Assembly: GCF_002953195.1 (NCBI RefSeq)
Contig: NZ_CP026377.1
Coordinates: 868,001-932,000, forward strand
Reading direction: 5' to 3'
Source: Mixta gaviniae
GTDB lineage: Bacteria; Pseudomonadota; Gammaproteobacteria; Enterobacterales; Enterobacteriaceae
Length of the DNA stretch: 64,000 nucleotides
Position 1 is the stretch's first letter, and the number at the start of each line of letters is the position of its first letter. Shown piece after piece: positions 52,567-64,000 of the stretch. The notes under the pieces are model-generated. The model was not told the origin of the DNA, did no database searches, and worked only from the letters and a program-made list of their open reading frames with translations. The position numbers and the translations under genes were made by a program.

Positions 52567-54228
52567 TCAGGATTCAGGCGGCGCGAACCAGGCGGATTTA
52601 AAATCGAACCAGCCAAGGGTGTTCATGCGTACGCCGCGCATGCTGCGCTGGCCCTCCAGCAGCAGCCAGTGATGAAACAGCGGGTGCAGCCAGTGGTTCT
52701 CCACCAGCTTTTTACACCACTCCGCCAGCGTCAACTGCTGCTGGCGCCAGCGGGCGGCGTCGGCCTGCCAGTCGATATCGATACAGTGCTGCAGTAGCGG
52801 CAGCTCATACAGCAGGGCGAAGACGGAAAAGCCCAGCGGTAGGGTGAAGTTGGCGCTGCCAAGCCAGATATCGCTTTGTGCCGCGCCGTGATGCCAGCAG
52901 GCATACTCCACTTCACGTACCACAAGCCGTACGCCGTGCGCCGCCAGCAGCGGGATCAGCAGCGCGGCGATCGCCTGATGCTCGCTGTGATCGCGATAGC
53001 TGGTCAGCGTCAGTTCGGTGAGACCGGGCGGTTTAGCGACGGCGTGCATCTCCCGGCGATGATGCCAGCGTGGCAGCAGCCCCCAGGCAGGAAACCAGTA
53101 GCGCTGATAGCCGGGGGTGGCGTGGTTCAGCAGCGCAATGGGATTCAGCAGGGTGCTGACCCAGCGGCGTACCTGTTCATCGCCGCCTTTCGCCGAACGC
53201 CGATCGAACAGCAAAAAATAACAGCCCTCTTCCAGCCGGCTTTCCAGCGCGGTTTCATCCTCCGTGCCGCCCTGAACTTTCACCCCGGCGTAGACCAGCT
53301 CTTCGCTGATCTCCGGCAGTACCCAGATATTGACCTCATCTATCAGCGCCCGATAGCCGAAGTAGTCATCGAACGCCTGAATTTTCAGCTGCGACTGCTG
53401 ATTATGCACCACCGAATAGGGACCGGTGCCCACCGGCTGGCGGCTGTAGTCCGGCAGCGTCGTCCACTCCTGCGGCAGGATCATCGCGCTGACGCTGCCC
53501 AGCAGCCACGGCAGCCAGGCGTCAGGCTGGCTCAGATAGACATCCAGCGTCCAGGAGGTCGGCGATTCGATACGTGTCAGGTGGGAAAACAGCGGCTGGC
53601 GCGTCAGGCGCTGCAGGCTCAGGATCACGTCGTTCATATCCAGCTCGCGGCCATGGTGAAACTGGATCGCCGGACGCAGATAGAAGCGCCAGTGCTGCGG
53701 CGATAGTTGCTGCCAGTGGTGAGCAATATCCGGCTCCAGTTCCCCGTTTTCCTCATTTATGCGCGTCAGGCTGCTGAAAATCTGACGCGCCAGATGGGTT
53801 TCCGAACGGCGCAGCGGCGAGCCGGGCAACAGATTCAGTAGCGGGCGATAGTAAAGGATACGCAGAATATGCTTGCCCTGACGGAAACTGCGCCCCAACC
53901 GCGAGGCGATCATCTGCCGCGCCTGACGCTTATCGCCGACCAGCTGTACCAGCTGGTCGATGCGATCCTGCTCCAGCAGCTCCTCGGCCCGCAGCTGCTG
54001 CAGCGCCAGGCCTGTGGAGTAAAAGCGCAGATGCGAACGCTTGCCGCGTCCCGCCTCTGCCTGCCAGCTGAGCCACCCCTGCGCCTGCATGGCGTTCAGC
54101 AAATTGCGCATATGTCGGCGTGAACAGTGCATCTGCTGCGCCAGCTGTTCCAGCGTGGTCTCCTGCGGCTGGCCGTTACAGTTTTGCCACAGGCGGATGA
54201 AATGATGCTGCAGACGCGAGGAGGGCAT
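52567..54228 (-). CDS. sgrR: Transcriptional regulator SgrR
   Basis: Activates sgrS and setA during sugar-phosphate stress. It has 553 residues (E. coli 551). The N-terminal winged-helix (about residues 1-70, [20 protein letters not shown]) binds DNA, and the rest is a solute-binding-protein (SBP_bac_5) domain thought to sense a small metabolite. It is divergent from sgrS/setA with a short shared control region. Confidence 0.94.
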   Translation of the reverse strand: MPSSRLQHHFIRLWQNCNGQPQETTLEQLAQQMHCSRRHMRNLLNAMQAQGWLSWQAEAGRGKRSHLRFYSTGLALQQLRAEELLEQDRIDQLVQLVGDKRQARQMIASRLGRSFRQGKHILRILYYRPLLNLLPGSPLRRSETHLARQIFSSLTRINEENGELEPDIAHHWQQLSPQHWRFYLRPAIQFHHGRELDMNDVILSLQRLTRQPLFSHLTRIESPTSWTLDVYLSQPDAWLPWLLGSVSAMILPQEWTTLPDYSRQPVGTGPYSVVHNQQSQLKIQAFDDYFGYRALIDEVNIWVLPEISEELVYAGVKVQGGTEDETALESRLEEGCYFLLFDRRSAKGGDEQVRRWVSTLLNPIALLNHATPGYQRYWFPAWGLLPRWHHRREMHAVAKPPGLTELTLTSYRDHSEHQAIAALLIPLLAAHGVRLVVREVEYACWHHGAAQSDIWLGSANFTLPLGFSVFALLYELPLLQHCIDIDWQADAARWRQQQLTLAEWCKKLVENHWLHPLFHHWLLLEGQRSMRGVRMNTLGWFDFKSAWFAPPES

Positions 54229-54274
54229 AAAAGGGGAACTCCCTGTAAGAATCTGTCAGTGTTTAGGTCCCCTT

Positions 54275-54288
54275 ATTATGCGCATAAT
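54275..54288. promoter_or_regulatory. 14-bp palindrome in the sgrR-sgrS region
   Basis: ATTATGCGCATAAT reads the same on both strands and includes the CATAAT that could serve as the -10 of sgrS. It is a candidate SgrR operator; this is inferred from position only. Confidence 0.45.
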
Positions 54289-54294
54289 CCGTAG

Positions 54295-54434
54295 AGATAA
54301 AAGTGCGGGAGGCAGCCCGACCGGCTGGCGCATTTTTATCAGGACGGAAGACGGCCCTGCCGCGCCGTTCTTTATTCTGAGTAGGGTGCAATTACACCGC
54401 CAGCAGCCATTGCGGCCGCTGGCTTTTTTCTTTT
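54295..54434 (+). ncRNA. sgrS: Small RNA SgrS (5' end uncertain)
   Basis: Small RNA that, with Hfq, blocks ptsG and other sugar-transport mRNAs in sugar-phosphate stress. The 3' end is well supported: CTGAGTAGGGTGCAATTACA is followed by the terminator stem GCCAGC/GCTGGC and a long T tract, as in E. coli SgrS (CTGAGTA, then GGTGTAAAATCACC and a CCAGC stem). The upstream seed differs from E. coli. No SgrT-like peptide could be recognised. The 5' end is placed from a possible CATAAT -10. Confidence 0.7.
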
Positions 54435-54545
54435 CCCTGTGCTTTCTTCTACAACACGAGTTATCGCCATGCGCGGCCGATGTCGGCCTGCGGCGCCGCT
54501 TTTATGCCCGTTTGCCGTTTTCCTTTTCCAGGTACAGGAACCGTT

Positions 54546-55724
54546 ATGAAATTTTTGCTGACGCGCCGCCGCCGTCTTAATCCGGTTTATATCGCTTTTA
54601 TGGCCGTCTCTTTTATGGTCGGCATCGCCGGCGCGCTGCAGGCACCGACGCTGAGCCTGTTTTTGTCGCGCGAGGTCGGCGTAACGCCGTTCTGGGTCGG
54701 GCTGTTTTATACCGTCAATGCTATCGCCGGGATTACCGTCAGCCTGCTGCTGGCCAAGCGCTCCGACAACCGGGGCGATCGCCGCCGGCTGATCCTGTTT
54801 TGTTGCGCGATGGCGCTGGCGAATGCAGTGCTGTTTGCCTTTAACCGCCACTATTTGACCCTGATTACGCTGGGCGTGCTGCTCTCGGCGCTGGCCAGCG
54901 TATCGATGCCGCAGATATTCGCGCTGGCGCGCGAATATGCCGACCGCTCGGCGCGCGAGGTGGTGATGTTCAGTTCGGTAATGCGTGCCCAGCTGTCGCT
55001 GGCGTGGGTGATCGGGCCGCCGCTCTCCTTCGCGCTGGCGCTGAACTACGGCTTCACGGTGATGTTTATCGTGGCGGCGGTGCTGTTCCTTGTCTGCCTG
55101 GCGCTGGTCGCCTTCGCGCTGCCCTCGGTGCCGCGCGTGGAGCCGTCGCCGGAAGTGCTGCTGACGCAGATCAGCGCCTGGCGCGATAAAGATGTGCGCC
55201 TGCTGTTTGTGGCATCGATGGTAATGTGGACCTGCAACACCATGTATATCATCGATATGCCGCTCTATATCAGCAGCGAGCTGGGGCTGCCCGAGCGGCT
55301 GGCGGGCCTGCTGATGGGCACCGCCGCCGGGCTGGAGATCCCGATTATGCTGCTGGCGGGGCACTTCGTGAAGCGCACCGGCAAGCGGCGCATTATGCTG
55401 GTGGCTATCGCCTCCGGCGTGCTGTTTTATCTCGGGCTGGTACTGTTCCAGTCGCGCACTGCGCTGATGCTGATTCAGATCTTCAACGCGATATTTATCG
55501 GTATCATCGCCGGGATCGGCATGCTCTGGTTTCAGGATTTGATGCCGGGGCGGCCCGGCGCGGCGACCACGTTGTTTACCAACAGTATTTCAACCGGCAC
55601 CATTCTGGCGGGGCTGCTGCAGGGAACGCTGGCGGAATCATTCGGTCACTATGCCGTTTACTGGCTGGCGCTGGGAATGGCGCTGCTGGCGTTCGCGCTT
55701 TCGACGCGGGTGCGCAACGTTTAG
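54546..55724 (+). CDS. setA: Sugar efflux transporter SetA
   Basis: MFS exporter of glucosides and lactose analogues; in E. coli it is cotranscribed with sgrS and helps during sugar-phosphate stress. From MKFLLTRRRRLNPVY it has 392 residues, as in E. coli, with AGGAA upstream; a start 22 codons earlier is rejected. About 12 hydrophobic segments; motifs AGALQAPTLSLFLSREVGV and MWTCNTMYIIDMPLYISSEL are characteristic. It is convergent with leuD. Confidence 0.95.
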   Translation: MKFLLTRRRRLNPVYIAFMAVSFMVGIAGALQAPTLSLFLSREVGVTPFWVGLFYTVNAIAGITVSLLLAKRSDNRGDRRRLILFCCAMALANAVLFAFNRHYLTLITLGVLLSALASVSMPQIFALAREYADRSAREVVMFSSVMRAQLSLAWVIGPPLSFALALNYGFTVMFIVAAVLFLVCLALVAFALPSVPRVEPSPEVLLTQISAWRDKDVRLLFVASMVMWTCNTMYIIDMPLYISSELGLPERLAGLLMGTAAGLEIPIMLLAGHFVKRTGKRRIMLVAIASGVLFYLGLVLFQSRTALMLIQIFNAIFIGIIAGIGMLWFQDLMPGRPGAATTLFTNSISTGTILAGLLQGTLAESFGHYAVYWLALGMALLAFALSTRVRNV

Positions 55725-55775
55725 CGCGGCTGTGGGCAGGGCGGTAAAAAAACATTCAGAATGGACACGGCAAGA

Positions 55776-55811
55776 GAAAACCCTTTCCCGTTCGTCAGGG
55801 GCGGGAAAGGG
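55776..55811 (-). terminator. Terminator of the leu operon
   Basis: On the minus strand CCCTTTCCCG pairs with CGGGAAAGGG around an 11-base loop and is followed by TTTTCTC, just after leuD. Confidence 0.85.
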
Positions 55812-55818
55812 GCGACAC

Positions 55819-56424
55819 TTAACGCAGGAAGGCGGGCTGTTGCTGTTCGTAAGCGGCAATCGAGGTGTCATGCTGCAGCGTCAGGCCGATACTGTCGAGC
55901 CCGTTGATCATGCAGTGGCGGCGGAAGCTATCGATCTCGAACGCGTACGTTTTATCGCCGGCGGTTACCTGCTGGGTGGTTAAATCCACCGTAAAGCGCA
56001 CACCGGGCTGCGCCGCCACCAGGCGGAACAACGCATCGACCTCCTCTTCGCTCAGCCGTACCGGCAGCAGTTGGTTATTGAAGCTGTTGCCGTAAAAGAT
56101 ATCGGCAAAGCTGGGGGCAATCACCACCTGAAAGCCAAAATCGGTCAGCGCCCAGGGGGCATGTTCGCGCGAGGAGCCGCAGCCGAAGTTTTCCCGCGCC
56201 AGCAGAATGCTGGCGCCCTGGAACGGCGGCTGATTCAGCACAAAGTTCGGGTTGGGCTGGGTGCCAGCGTCGTCGTTAAAACGCCAGTCATGAAACAGAT
56301 GCTGGCCGAAACCGGTACGGGTCACCTTTTGCAGAAACTGTTTCGGAATAATGGCATCGGTATCGACGTTAGCCGCGTCCAGCGGCGCCACAATGCCGGT
56401 ATGTTGAGTAAATTTCTTCGCCAT
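55819..56424 (-). CDS. leuD: 3-isopropylmalate dehydratase, small subunit
   Basis: With LeuC isomerises 2-isopropylmalate to 3-isopropylmalate. The protein has 201 residues, as in E. coli, with the swivel-domain motifs [13 protein letters not shown] near residue 18 and [15 protein letters not shown]. It is the last gene of leuABCD, 10 bases after leuC. Confidence 0.97.
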   Translation of the reverse strand: MAKKFTQHTGIVAPLDAANVDTDAIIPKQFLQKVTRTGFGQHLFHDWRFNDDAGTQPNPNFVLNQPPFQGASILLARENFGCGSSREHAPWALTDFGFQVVIAPSFADIFYGNSFNNQLLPVRLSEEEVDALFRLVAAQPGVRFTVDLTTQQVTAGDKTYAFEIDSFRRHCMINGLDSIGLTLQHDTSIAAYEQQQPAFLR

Positions 56425-56434
56425 GATCGTTTCC

Positions 56435-57835
56435 TTAGTTCAGTTCGCGGATATCGGCAAAATGGCCGGCAATGGCGGCGGCGGCAGCCATCGCCGGGCT
56501 GACCAGATGCGTGCGGCCGCCGCGGCCCTGGCGTCCTTCGAAGTTGCGGTTGCTGGTGGAAGCGCAGCGCTCGCCGGGGTTCAGGCGATCGTTGTTCATC
56601 GCCAGGCACATGGAGCAGCCCGGCAGACGCCATTCAAAACCCGCATCGAGGAAAATTTTATCCAGACCTTCCGCTTCCGCCTGCGCTTTTACCGGGCCGG
56701 AGCCTGGCACCACCATCGCGACCACGCCCGGCGCGACTTTGCGGCCTTTGGCGATGGCGGCGGCGGCGCGTAAATCTTCAATCCGCGAGTTGGTGCAGGA
56801 GCCGATAAAAACCTTATCGATATTCACGTCAGTCAGCTTAATGCCCGGCTGCAGGTTCATATAGGCCAGCGCTTTTTCTGCCGAGGCGCGCTCTACCGGA
56901 TCCTGGAACGAGGCGGGGTCGGGGATCTGCTGATTCACGGCGATCACCTGGCCGGGGTTGGTACCCCAGGTCACCTGCGGGGCGATCTCCGCCGCATCCA
57001 GCGTCACGACCGCATCGAAATGCGCGTCGCTGTCAGATTTCAGGGTGCGCCAGTAGTCAACCGCCTGCTGCCACTGTTCGCCCTGCGGCGCGAACTGGCG
57101 GCCCTGCAGATAGTTGAAGGTGACGTCGTCCGGCGCCACCAGGCCTGCTTTAGCGCCCATTTCAATCGCCATATTGCACAGCGTCATACGGCCTTCCATG
57201 CTCAGCGCCTCGACTGCCGGGCCGCAGAACTCGACGACGTAGCCGGTGCCGCCGGCGCTGCCGGTTTTGCCGATGATCGCCAGGACGATATCCTTCGCCG
57301 TAATGCCTGGCGCCGCCTGGCCGGTGACTTCAATCTTCATGGTTTTGGCGCGGCCCTGTTTCAGGGTCTGCGTCGCCAGCACATGCTCAACTTCCGACGT
57401 GCCGATGCCGAAAGCCAGCGAGCCGAACGCGCCGTGGGTCGCGGTGTGTGAATCGCCGCATACGATGGTCATCCCTGGCAGCGTCATGCCCTGTTCCGGC
57501 CCGATAACATGCACGATGCCCTGGAAAGGGTGATTCAGGTCATACAGCTGAACGCCGAACTCTTCGCAGTTTTTGATCAGCTCCTGCATCTGAATGCGCG
57601 CCATCTCGCCGGAGGCGTTGATGTCTTTGGTCTGGGTAGAGACGTTGTGATCCATCGTCGCGAAAGTTTTCGACGGCTGACGCACTTTGCGGCCGTGGGC
57701 GCGCAGGCCGTCAAACGCCTGCGGAGAGGTAACTTCATGCACCAGATGGCGATCAATATAGAGCAGCGGTGTCTCATTGGGCGCTTCGTACACGACATGG
57801 GCGTCAAACAGCTTCTGGTATAATGTTTTGCTCAT
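56435..57835 (-). CDS. leuC: 3-isopropylmalate dehydratase, large subunit
   Basis: Iron-sulfur aconitase-family subunit. It has 466 residues. Cluster cysteines are in [12 protein letters not shown] and [12 protein letters not shown], and [12 protein letters not shown] is the substrate-site motif. It is separated from leuB by two bases. Confidence 0.98.
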   Translation of the reverse strand: MSKTLYQKLFDAHVVYEAPNETPLLYIDRHLVHEVTSPQAFDGLRAHGRKVRQPSKTFATMDHNVSTQTKDINASGEMARIQMQELIKNCEEFGVQLYDLNHPFQGIVHVIGPEQGMTLPGMTIVCGDSHTATHGAFGSLAFGIGTSEVEHVLATQTLKQGRAKTMKIEVTGQAAPGITAKDIVLAIIGKTGSAGGTGYVVEFCGPAVEALSMEGRMTLCNMAIEMGAKAGLVAPDDVTFNYLQGRQFAPQGEQWQQAVDYWRTLKSDSDAHFDAVVTLDAAEIAPQVTWGTNPGQVIAVNQQIPDPASFQDPVERASAEKALAYMNLQPGIKLTDVNIDKVFIGSCTNSRIEDLRAAAAIAKGRKVAPGVVAMVVPGSGPVKAQAEAEGLDKIFLDAGFEWRLPGCSMCLAMNNDRLNPGERCASTSNRNFEGRQGRGGRTHLVSPAMAAAAAIAGHFADIRELN

Positions 57836-57837
57836 TT

Positions 57838-60497
<2,660 letters not shown>

Positions 60498-60547
60498 CGT
60501 CTTTTTCCTTTCAGTTTGGCTTTTACCGGTTCGCCTGTGTCACGAGC

Positions 60548-60580
60548 ATAAAAAAACCCGCGCCTTGGCGCGGGTTTTTT
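60548..60580 (-). terminator. Attenuator of the leu operon
   Basis: On the minus strand CCCGCGCC pairs with GGCGCGGG around AA and is followed by seven T. It lies between the leader peptide and leuA and is the expected leucine-controlled terminator. Confidence 0.93.
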
Positions 60581-60598
60581 AAGTTTTGCAAGCCTGAA

Positions 60599-60682
60599 TC
60601 AGTGATTGATTCCGCCCACACGACTACCGCGCAAGTGATATGCGTTTAGTAGTAGACCGAGTAGGCGGAAGGAACGAATCAT
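60599..60682 (-). CDS. leuL: leu operon leader peptide
   Basis: A 27-residue peptide starting MIRSFRLLGLLLNAYHLRG, with two Leu codons (CTA CTC) and then three consecutive CTA codons. Ribosome stalling at these rare Leu codons when leucyl-tRNA is low would favour the anti-terminator and open the leu operon. GGAG lies eight bases upstream of the ATG. E. coli LeuL is 28 residues with four Leu codons in a row. Confidence 0.9.
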   Translation of the reverse strand: MIRSFRLLGLLLNAYHLRGSRVGGINH

Positions 60683-60717
60683 GTAATCAGACTCCATAAA
60701 TTTCTGTGCTGTTTTTA

Positions 60718-60746
60718 TTGGTACTTGATTGCGCTGGTGATGTCAA
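60718..60746 (-). promoter_or_regulatory. Promoter of leuLABCD
   Basis: A perfect TTGACA (60741-60746 on the minus strand) and TACCAA (60718-60723) with a 17-base spacer, matching the layout of the E. coli leu promoter. Confidence 0.8.
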
Positions 60747-61420
60747 CCCTGTTCAGACGCGGCAATGGATTAAAAAAGCTTAATGAAAAAGCGATAAATC
60801 CCGGCCGGCAGGATCTTTACAGGATATCCGGGTATCGCGTTGCGTCAGTTTGTTTAATTACTTATAAATCAATTATTTATATTTTTATGCAAGGTGCTTG
60901 GTTACGCAATGCCAACGCCAGTAGCGCCATTTTTTATCGTATGCGCCGCGCTACGGCGAGATAAAATAGTAACTAGCCACTGCAAGGCAGAATAATTTAC
61001 CGCGCTATTCGTTCGCCTTTCTTTTTTACCGCGGCGCGCGATAAAAAAAAGCGGCAATGATAAGTTTTTGCTATGAATAATTCACTGAACAGCATAATCC
61101 GCTGTTAATTAGCCCCGGCTTTAGCTTTTTTTCCGCTATTCGCTTCGCTTATTAGCGTAAGAAAAGAAAGCGGTAAAAACGCAGCGGTAAGTTTGGGGTT
61201 TACCCAACAAGATTTCTGCGGTTATGGTAATTGCTAAAGCCAGCGTAAATAAATCTGCCAGGGCTTCATTCCCCCTGTACCTTGACCCTGAAAGCGCCTT
61301 TTAGGGTTTGAGCATTAACACTGCGTTTATCTCTGACTGACTCCCTTTCGCTTTGCCCGTCGCGCGGCGACAGCGGGCAGACGCCGGAGCAGAGAGTGAA
61401 CTGAAAGCCGGGAGGCAAAA
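60747..61420. other. leu-ilvIH intergenic region, leuO absent
   Basis: About 670 bases without a gene between the divergent leu promoter and ilvI. E. coli has leuO here, but the gap is too short for a LysR gene of about 945 bases and no remnant is recognised. Much of it is AT-rich, as expected for the Lrp-binding ilvIH control region. A hairpin (CCCTGAAA/TTTTAGGG, 61286-61308) and another over GCCCGTCGC/GCGACAGCGGGC lie in the ilvI leader. No promoter was confidently assigned. Confidence 0.65.
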
Positions 61421-63145
61421 ATGGAGATGTTGTCAGGAGCTGAAATGGTGGTCCGATCGTTGATCGATCAGGGCGTAAAGCATGTGTTTGGTTACCCGGG
61501 CGGCGCGGTGCTGGATATCTATGACGCCCTGCAAACCGTTGGCGGCGTCGATCATGTGCTGGTGCGCCACGAGCAGGGCGCGGTACATATGGCTGACGGC
61601 TACGCGCGCGCCACCGGCGAGGTCGGCGTGGTGCTGGTCACCTCCGGGCCGGGCGCCACCAACGCCATTACCGGCATCGCCACCGCTTATATGGATTCGG
61701 TGCCGATGGTAGTGCTGTCAGGCCAGGTACCTTCTTCGCTGATTGGCTACGACGCCTTCCAAGAGTGCGATATGGTCGGCATCTCACGCCCGGTGGTAAA
61801 GCACAGCTTCCTGGTAAAGCATACGGAAGAGATCCCGACCATCCTGAAAAAAGCCTTCTGGCTGGCCGCCAGCGGTCGCCCCGGCCCGGTAGTGATCGAT
61901 CTGCCGAAAGATATCCTTAACCCGGCGAATAAGCTGCCTTACGTCTGGCCAGAGAGCGTCAGCATGCGCTCCTATAACCCGACCACGCAGGGCCACCGGG
62001 GCCAGGTAAAGCGCGCCGTTCAGGCGCTGCTGGCGGCAAAAAGGCCGGTAATGTATGTCGGCGGCGGCGCGATTATCTCCGAATGTGACGGCGAGCTGCG
62101 CACCCTGGCGGAGAAGTTACGTCTGCCGGTCACCAACTCGCTGATGGGGCTGGGCGCATTTCCCGGCACCCATCGCCAGAATCTCGGCATGCTCGGCATG
62201 CATGGCACCTACGAAGCGAACATGACGATGCATAACGCCGACGTTATCTTCGCCGTGGGCGTGCGTTTCGACGATCGCACCACCAATAACCTGGCGAAAT
62301 ATTGCCCTGACGCCACCGTGCTGCATATTGATGTCGACCCGGCCTCGATTTCCAAAACCGTGGCGGCGGATATCCCGGTGGTGGGCGATGCGCGTCAGGT
62401 GCTGCAGCAGATGCTGGAACTGCTGCCGGAAGGCGATACGCAGCAGGATTTCGACAGCCTGCGCGACTGGTGGCAGAGCATTGAAGGCTGGCGCGCGCGC
62501 AACTGCCTGGCGTTCGATCGCGGCAGCGAAAAAATCAAGCCGCAGGCGGCGATTGAAACCTTGTGGCGCCTGACCAGGGGCGAGGCGTACGTTACCTCGG
62601 ATGTGGGTCAGCATCAGATGTTTGCGGCACTCTATTATCCGTTCGATAAGCCGCGCCGCTGGATCAACTCCGGCGGGCTGGGCACCATGGGCTTCGGCCT
62701 GCCAGCGGCCATCGGCGTGAAGCTGGCGCTGCCGCAGGAAACCGTGGTCTGTGTGACCGGCGACGGCAGCATTCAGATGAATATTCAGGAACTCTCCACC
62801 GCGCTGCAATATAATCTGCCAATTCTGGTGCTTAACCTGAACAACCGCTATCTGGGCATGGTGAAGCAGTGGCAGGACATGATCTATTCCGGTCGCCACT
62901 CGCACTCCTATATGGAGTCGCTGCCTGACTTTGTTCGTCTGGCGGAAGCGTACGGCCACGTCGGCATTTCAATTTCCCATCCGGCGGAGCTGGAGGAGAA
63001 GCTGGCGCTGGCGCTGGAAACGGTGGCGAACAACCGGCTGGTGTTTGTCGATGTCAACGTGGACGGCAGCGAACATGTCTACCCGATGCAGATCCGCGGG
63101 GGCAGTATGGATGAAATGTGGTTAAGCAAAACGGAGAGGACATAA
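61421..63145 (+). CDS. ilvI: Acetolactate synthase III, large subunit
   Basis: Thiamine-diphosphate enzyme forming acetolactate or acetohydroxybutyrate for branched-chain amino acids. It has 574 residues. Motifs: [16 protein letters not shown] with the catalytic glutamate in [15 protein letters not shown], and the ThDP motif [13 protein letters not shown] ending at NN. GGGAGG precedes the ATG. ilvH follows two bases later. Confidence 0.97.
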   Translation: MEMLSGAEMVVRSLIDQGVKHVFGYPGGAVLDIYDALQTVGGVDHVLVRHEQGAVHMADGYARATGEVGVVLVTSGPGATNAITGIATAYMDSVPMVVLSGQVPSSLIGYDAFQECDMVGISRPVVKHSFLVKHTEEIPTILKKAFWLAASGRPGPVVIDLPKDILNPANKLPYVWPESVSMRSYNPTTQGHRGQVKRAVQALLAAKRPVMYVGGGAIISECDGELRTLAEKLRLPVTNSLMGLGAFPGTHRQNLGMLGMHGTYEANMTMHNADVIFAVGVRFDDRTTNNLAKYCPDATVLHIDVDPASISKTVAADIPVVGDARQVLQQMLELLPEGDTQQDFDSLRDWWQSIEGWRARNCLAFDRGSEKIKPQAAIETLWRLTRGEAYVTSDVGQHQMFAALYYPFDKPRRWINSGGLGTMGFGLPAAIGVKLALPQETVVCVTGDGSIQMNIQELSTALQYNLPILVLNLNNRYLGMVKQWQDMIYSGRHSHSYMESLPDFVRLAEAYGHVGISISHPAELEEKLALALETVANNRLVFVDVNVDGSEHVYPMQIRGGSMDEMWLSKTERT

Positions 63146-63147
63146 TC

Positions 63148-63639
63148 ATGCGGCGTATTTTATCGGTTCTGCTGGAGAACGAATCCGGCGCATTATCCCG
63201 CGTGGTCGGCCTGTTTTCCCAGCGCGGCTATAACATCGAAAGCCTGACGGTGGCGCCGACCGACGATCCGACGCTATCGCGCATGACCATCCAGACCGTG
63301 GGCGACGAAAAGGCGCTGGAGCAGATCGAAAAGCAGCTGCACAAGCTGGTGGATGTGCTGCGCGTCAGCGAGCTGGGGCAGGGCGCGCATATCGAACGCG
63401 AAATCATGCTGGTGAAGATTCAGGCCAGCGGCTACGCGCGCGAAGAAGTTAAGCGCAGCGCTGAGATTTTCCGCGGACAGATTGTTGATGTCACGCCGAC
63501 GCTTTATACGGTTCAGCTGGCGGGCACCAGCGACAAGCTTGACGCCTTTCTCAATACGCTGCGCGAAGTGGCGGAAATTGTCGAAATCGCGCGTTCCGGC
63601 GTGGTCGGGGTTTCGCGTGGTGACCGGATTATGCGTTAA
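63148..63639 (+). CDS. ilvH: Acetolactate synthase III, regulatory subunit
   Basis: Small subunit giving activity and valine feedback inhibition. It has 163 residues, as in E. coli, with an N-terminal ACT domain ([20 protein letters not shown]) and a C-terminal regulatory domain. A longer upstream start lies inside ilvI and is rejected. Confidence 0.97.
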   Translation: MRRILSVLLENESGALSRVVGLFSQRGYNIESLTVAPTDDPTLSRMTIQTVGDEKALEQIEKQLHKLVDVLRVSELGQGAHIEREIMLVKIQASGYAREEVKRSAEIFRGQIVDVTPTLYTVQLAGTSDKLDAFLNTLREVAEIVEIARSGVVGVSRGDRIMR

Positions 63640-63669
63640 TCATCTGAAGTGATAATCCATTCTGTTGCT

Positions 63670-63695
63670 AACCCGGCGTTCTGCCGGGTTTTTTT
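63670..63695 (+). terminator. Terminator after ilvH
   Basis: AACCCGGC pairs with GCCGGGTT around GTTCT, followed by a T run, about 30 bases after the ilvH stop. Confidence 0.95.
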
Positions 63696-63833
63696 ATTTT
63701 CTGACGCGCCTCATTTTTGCCAGTAAAAGCGGTTGCCCGCTGGCCCTTTCTGCGGTTAGATGTAAAAAAAAGCTTATCCTTAGCCATGCTGCGGCTATTT
63801 TTCGCCTCATGGCGTTAACGATGTGGAGTGATT

Positions 63834-64000
63834 GTGAAACTGGATGAAATAGCGCGTCTTGCCGGTGTGTCGCGCACCACCGCCAGCTATGTCATCAACG
63901 GCAAGGCGAAGCAATATCGTGTCAGCGATAAAACCGTTGAGAAAGTCATGGCTGTGGTGCGCGAGCATAACTATCATCCGAACGCGGTGGCCGCCGGCCT
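63834..64000 (+). CDS. cra: Catabolite repressor/activator Cra, N-terminal part
   Basis: LacI-family regulator of carbon flow (FruR), sensing fructose phosphates. The right edge of the window cuts it after 55 codons. The start is GTG with GGAG five bases upstream. The helix-turn-helix [20 protein letters not shown] and the following [20 protein letters not shown] match E. coli Cra almost exactly. Confidence 0.95.

Noticed and set aside
54278..54580. Open frame of 100 codons overlapping sgrS (possible SgrT)
   Set aside because: It does not resemble SgrT and runs through the SgrS terminator into the setA leader.

Overview
This window is a chromosomal segment of a gammaproteobacterium of the order Enterobacterales, most likely family Erwiniaceae (Pantoea, Mixta or a relative). 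The gene order follows the start of the Escherichia coli K-12 map (thr operon, talB, mog, dnaKJ, nhaAR, ribF-ileS-lspA-fkpB-ispH, dapB, carAB, folA, apaH to lptD, djlA, rluA, rapA, polB, thiBPQ, sgrR/setA, leuABCD, ilvIH, cra). Proteins are close in length and sequence to their E. coli counterparts. Base composition is GC-rich and several E. coli neighbours (araBAD, caiTABCDE, fixABCX, leuO, yaaJ, rihC) are missing, which fits Erwiniaceae better than Escherichia. The genus call is inference.

Layout. 1-2622: end of thrA, then thrB and thrC. 2677-6762: yaaA (minus), talB, mog and an MHS-type MFS transporter. 6857-10214: heat-shock promoter region, dnaK, dnaJ. 10406-14161: nhaA, nhaR and an unusual membrane protein with a flavoreductase-like tail. 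14179-20547: rpsT (minus), then the ribF-ileS-lspA-fkpB-ispH operon. 20748-26479: dapB and carAB with a well-conserved car control region. 26580-31717: accessory block with a porin, a membrane-anchored bactofilin, folA and a Tat-exported PhoX phosphatase behind a phased Pho box. 31751-38555 (minus): lptD-surA-pdxA-rsmA-apaG-apaH, with apaG broken by a one-base deletion. 38738-41194: djlA, a non-coding repeat-rich gap, and rluA. 41215-46634 (minus): rapA and polB. 46831-48128: a DUF3289/DUF943 gene pair with a sharply AT-rich core. 48322-49086: yabI. 49076-52528 (minus): thiBPQ with a TPP riboswitch. 52567-55724: sgrR, the SgrS small RNA and setA. 55776-60746 (minus): leuABCD with leader peptide, attenuator and promoter. 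61421-64000: ilvIH and the start of cra.

Most genes are conserved housekeeping functions: threonine, leucine, valine/isoleucine, arginine/pyrimidine and lysine biosynthesis, chaperones, outer-membrane biogenesis, and thiamine and sugar-phosphate stress control. The novelty lies in the variable islands between them. The best candidates are (i) the DUF3289/DUF943 pair, where an AT-rich cassette spans the end of one gene and most of the next while both outer ends match the host composition, as in an exchangeable effector/partner module; (ii) an 11-unit, 31-bp periodic array between djlA and rluA; (iii) phoX, with three phased PhoB half-sites and an 11-bp inverted repeat that covers the ribosome-binding site; and (iv) the membrane flavoreductase-like protein after nhaR.
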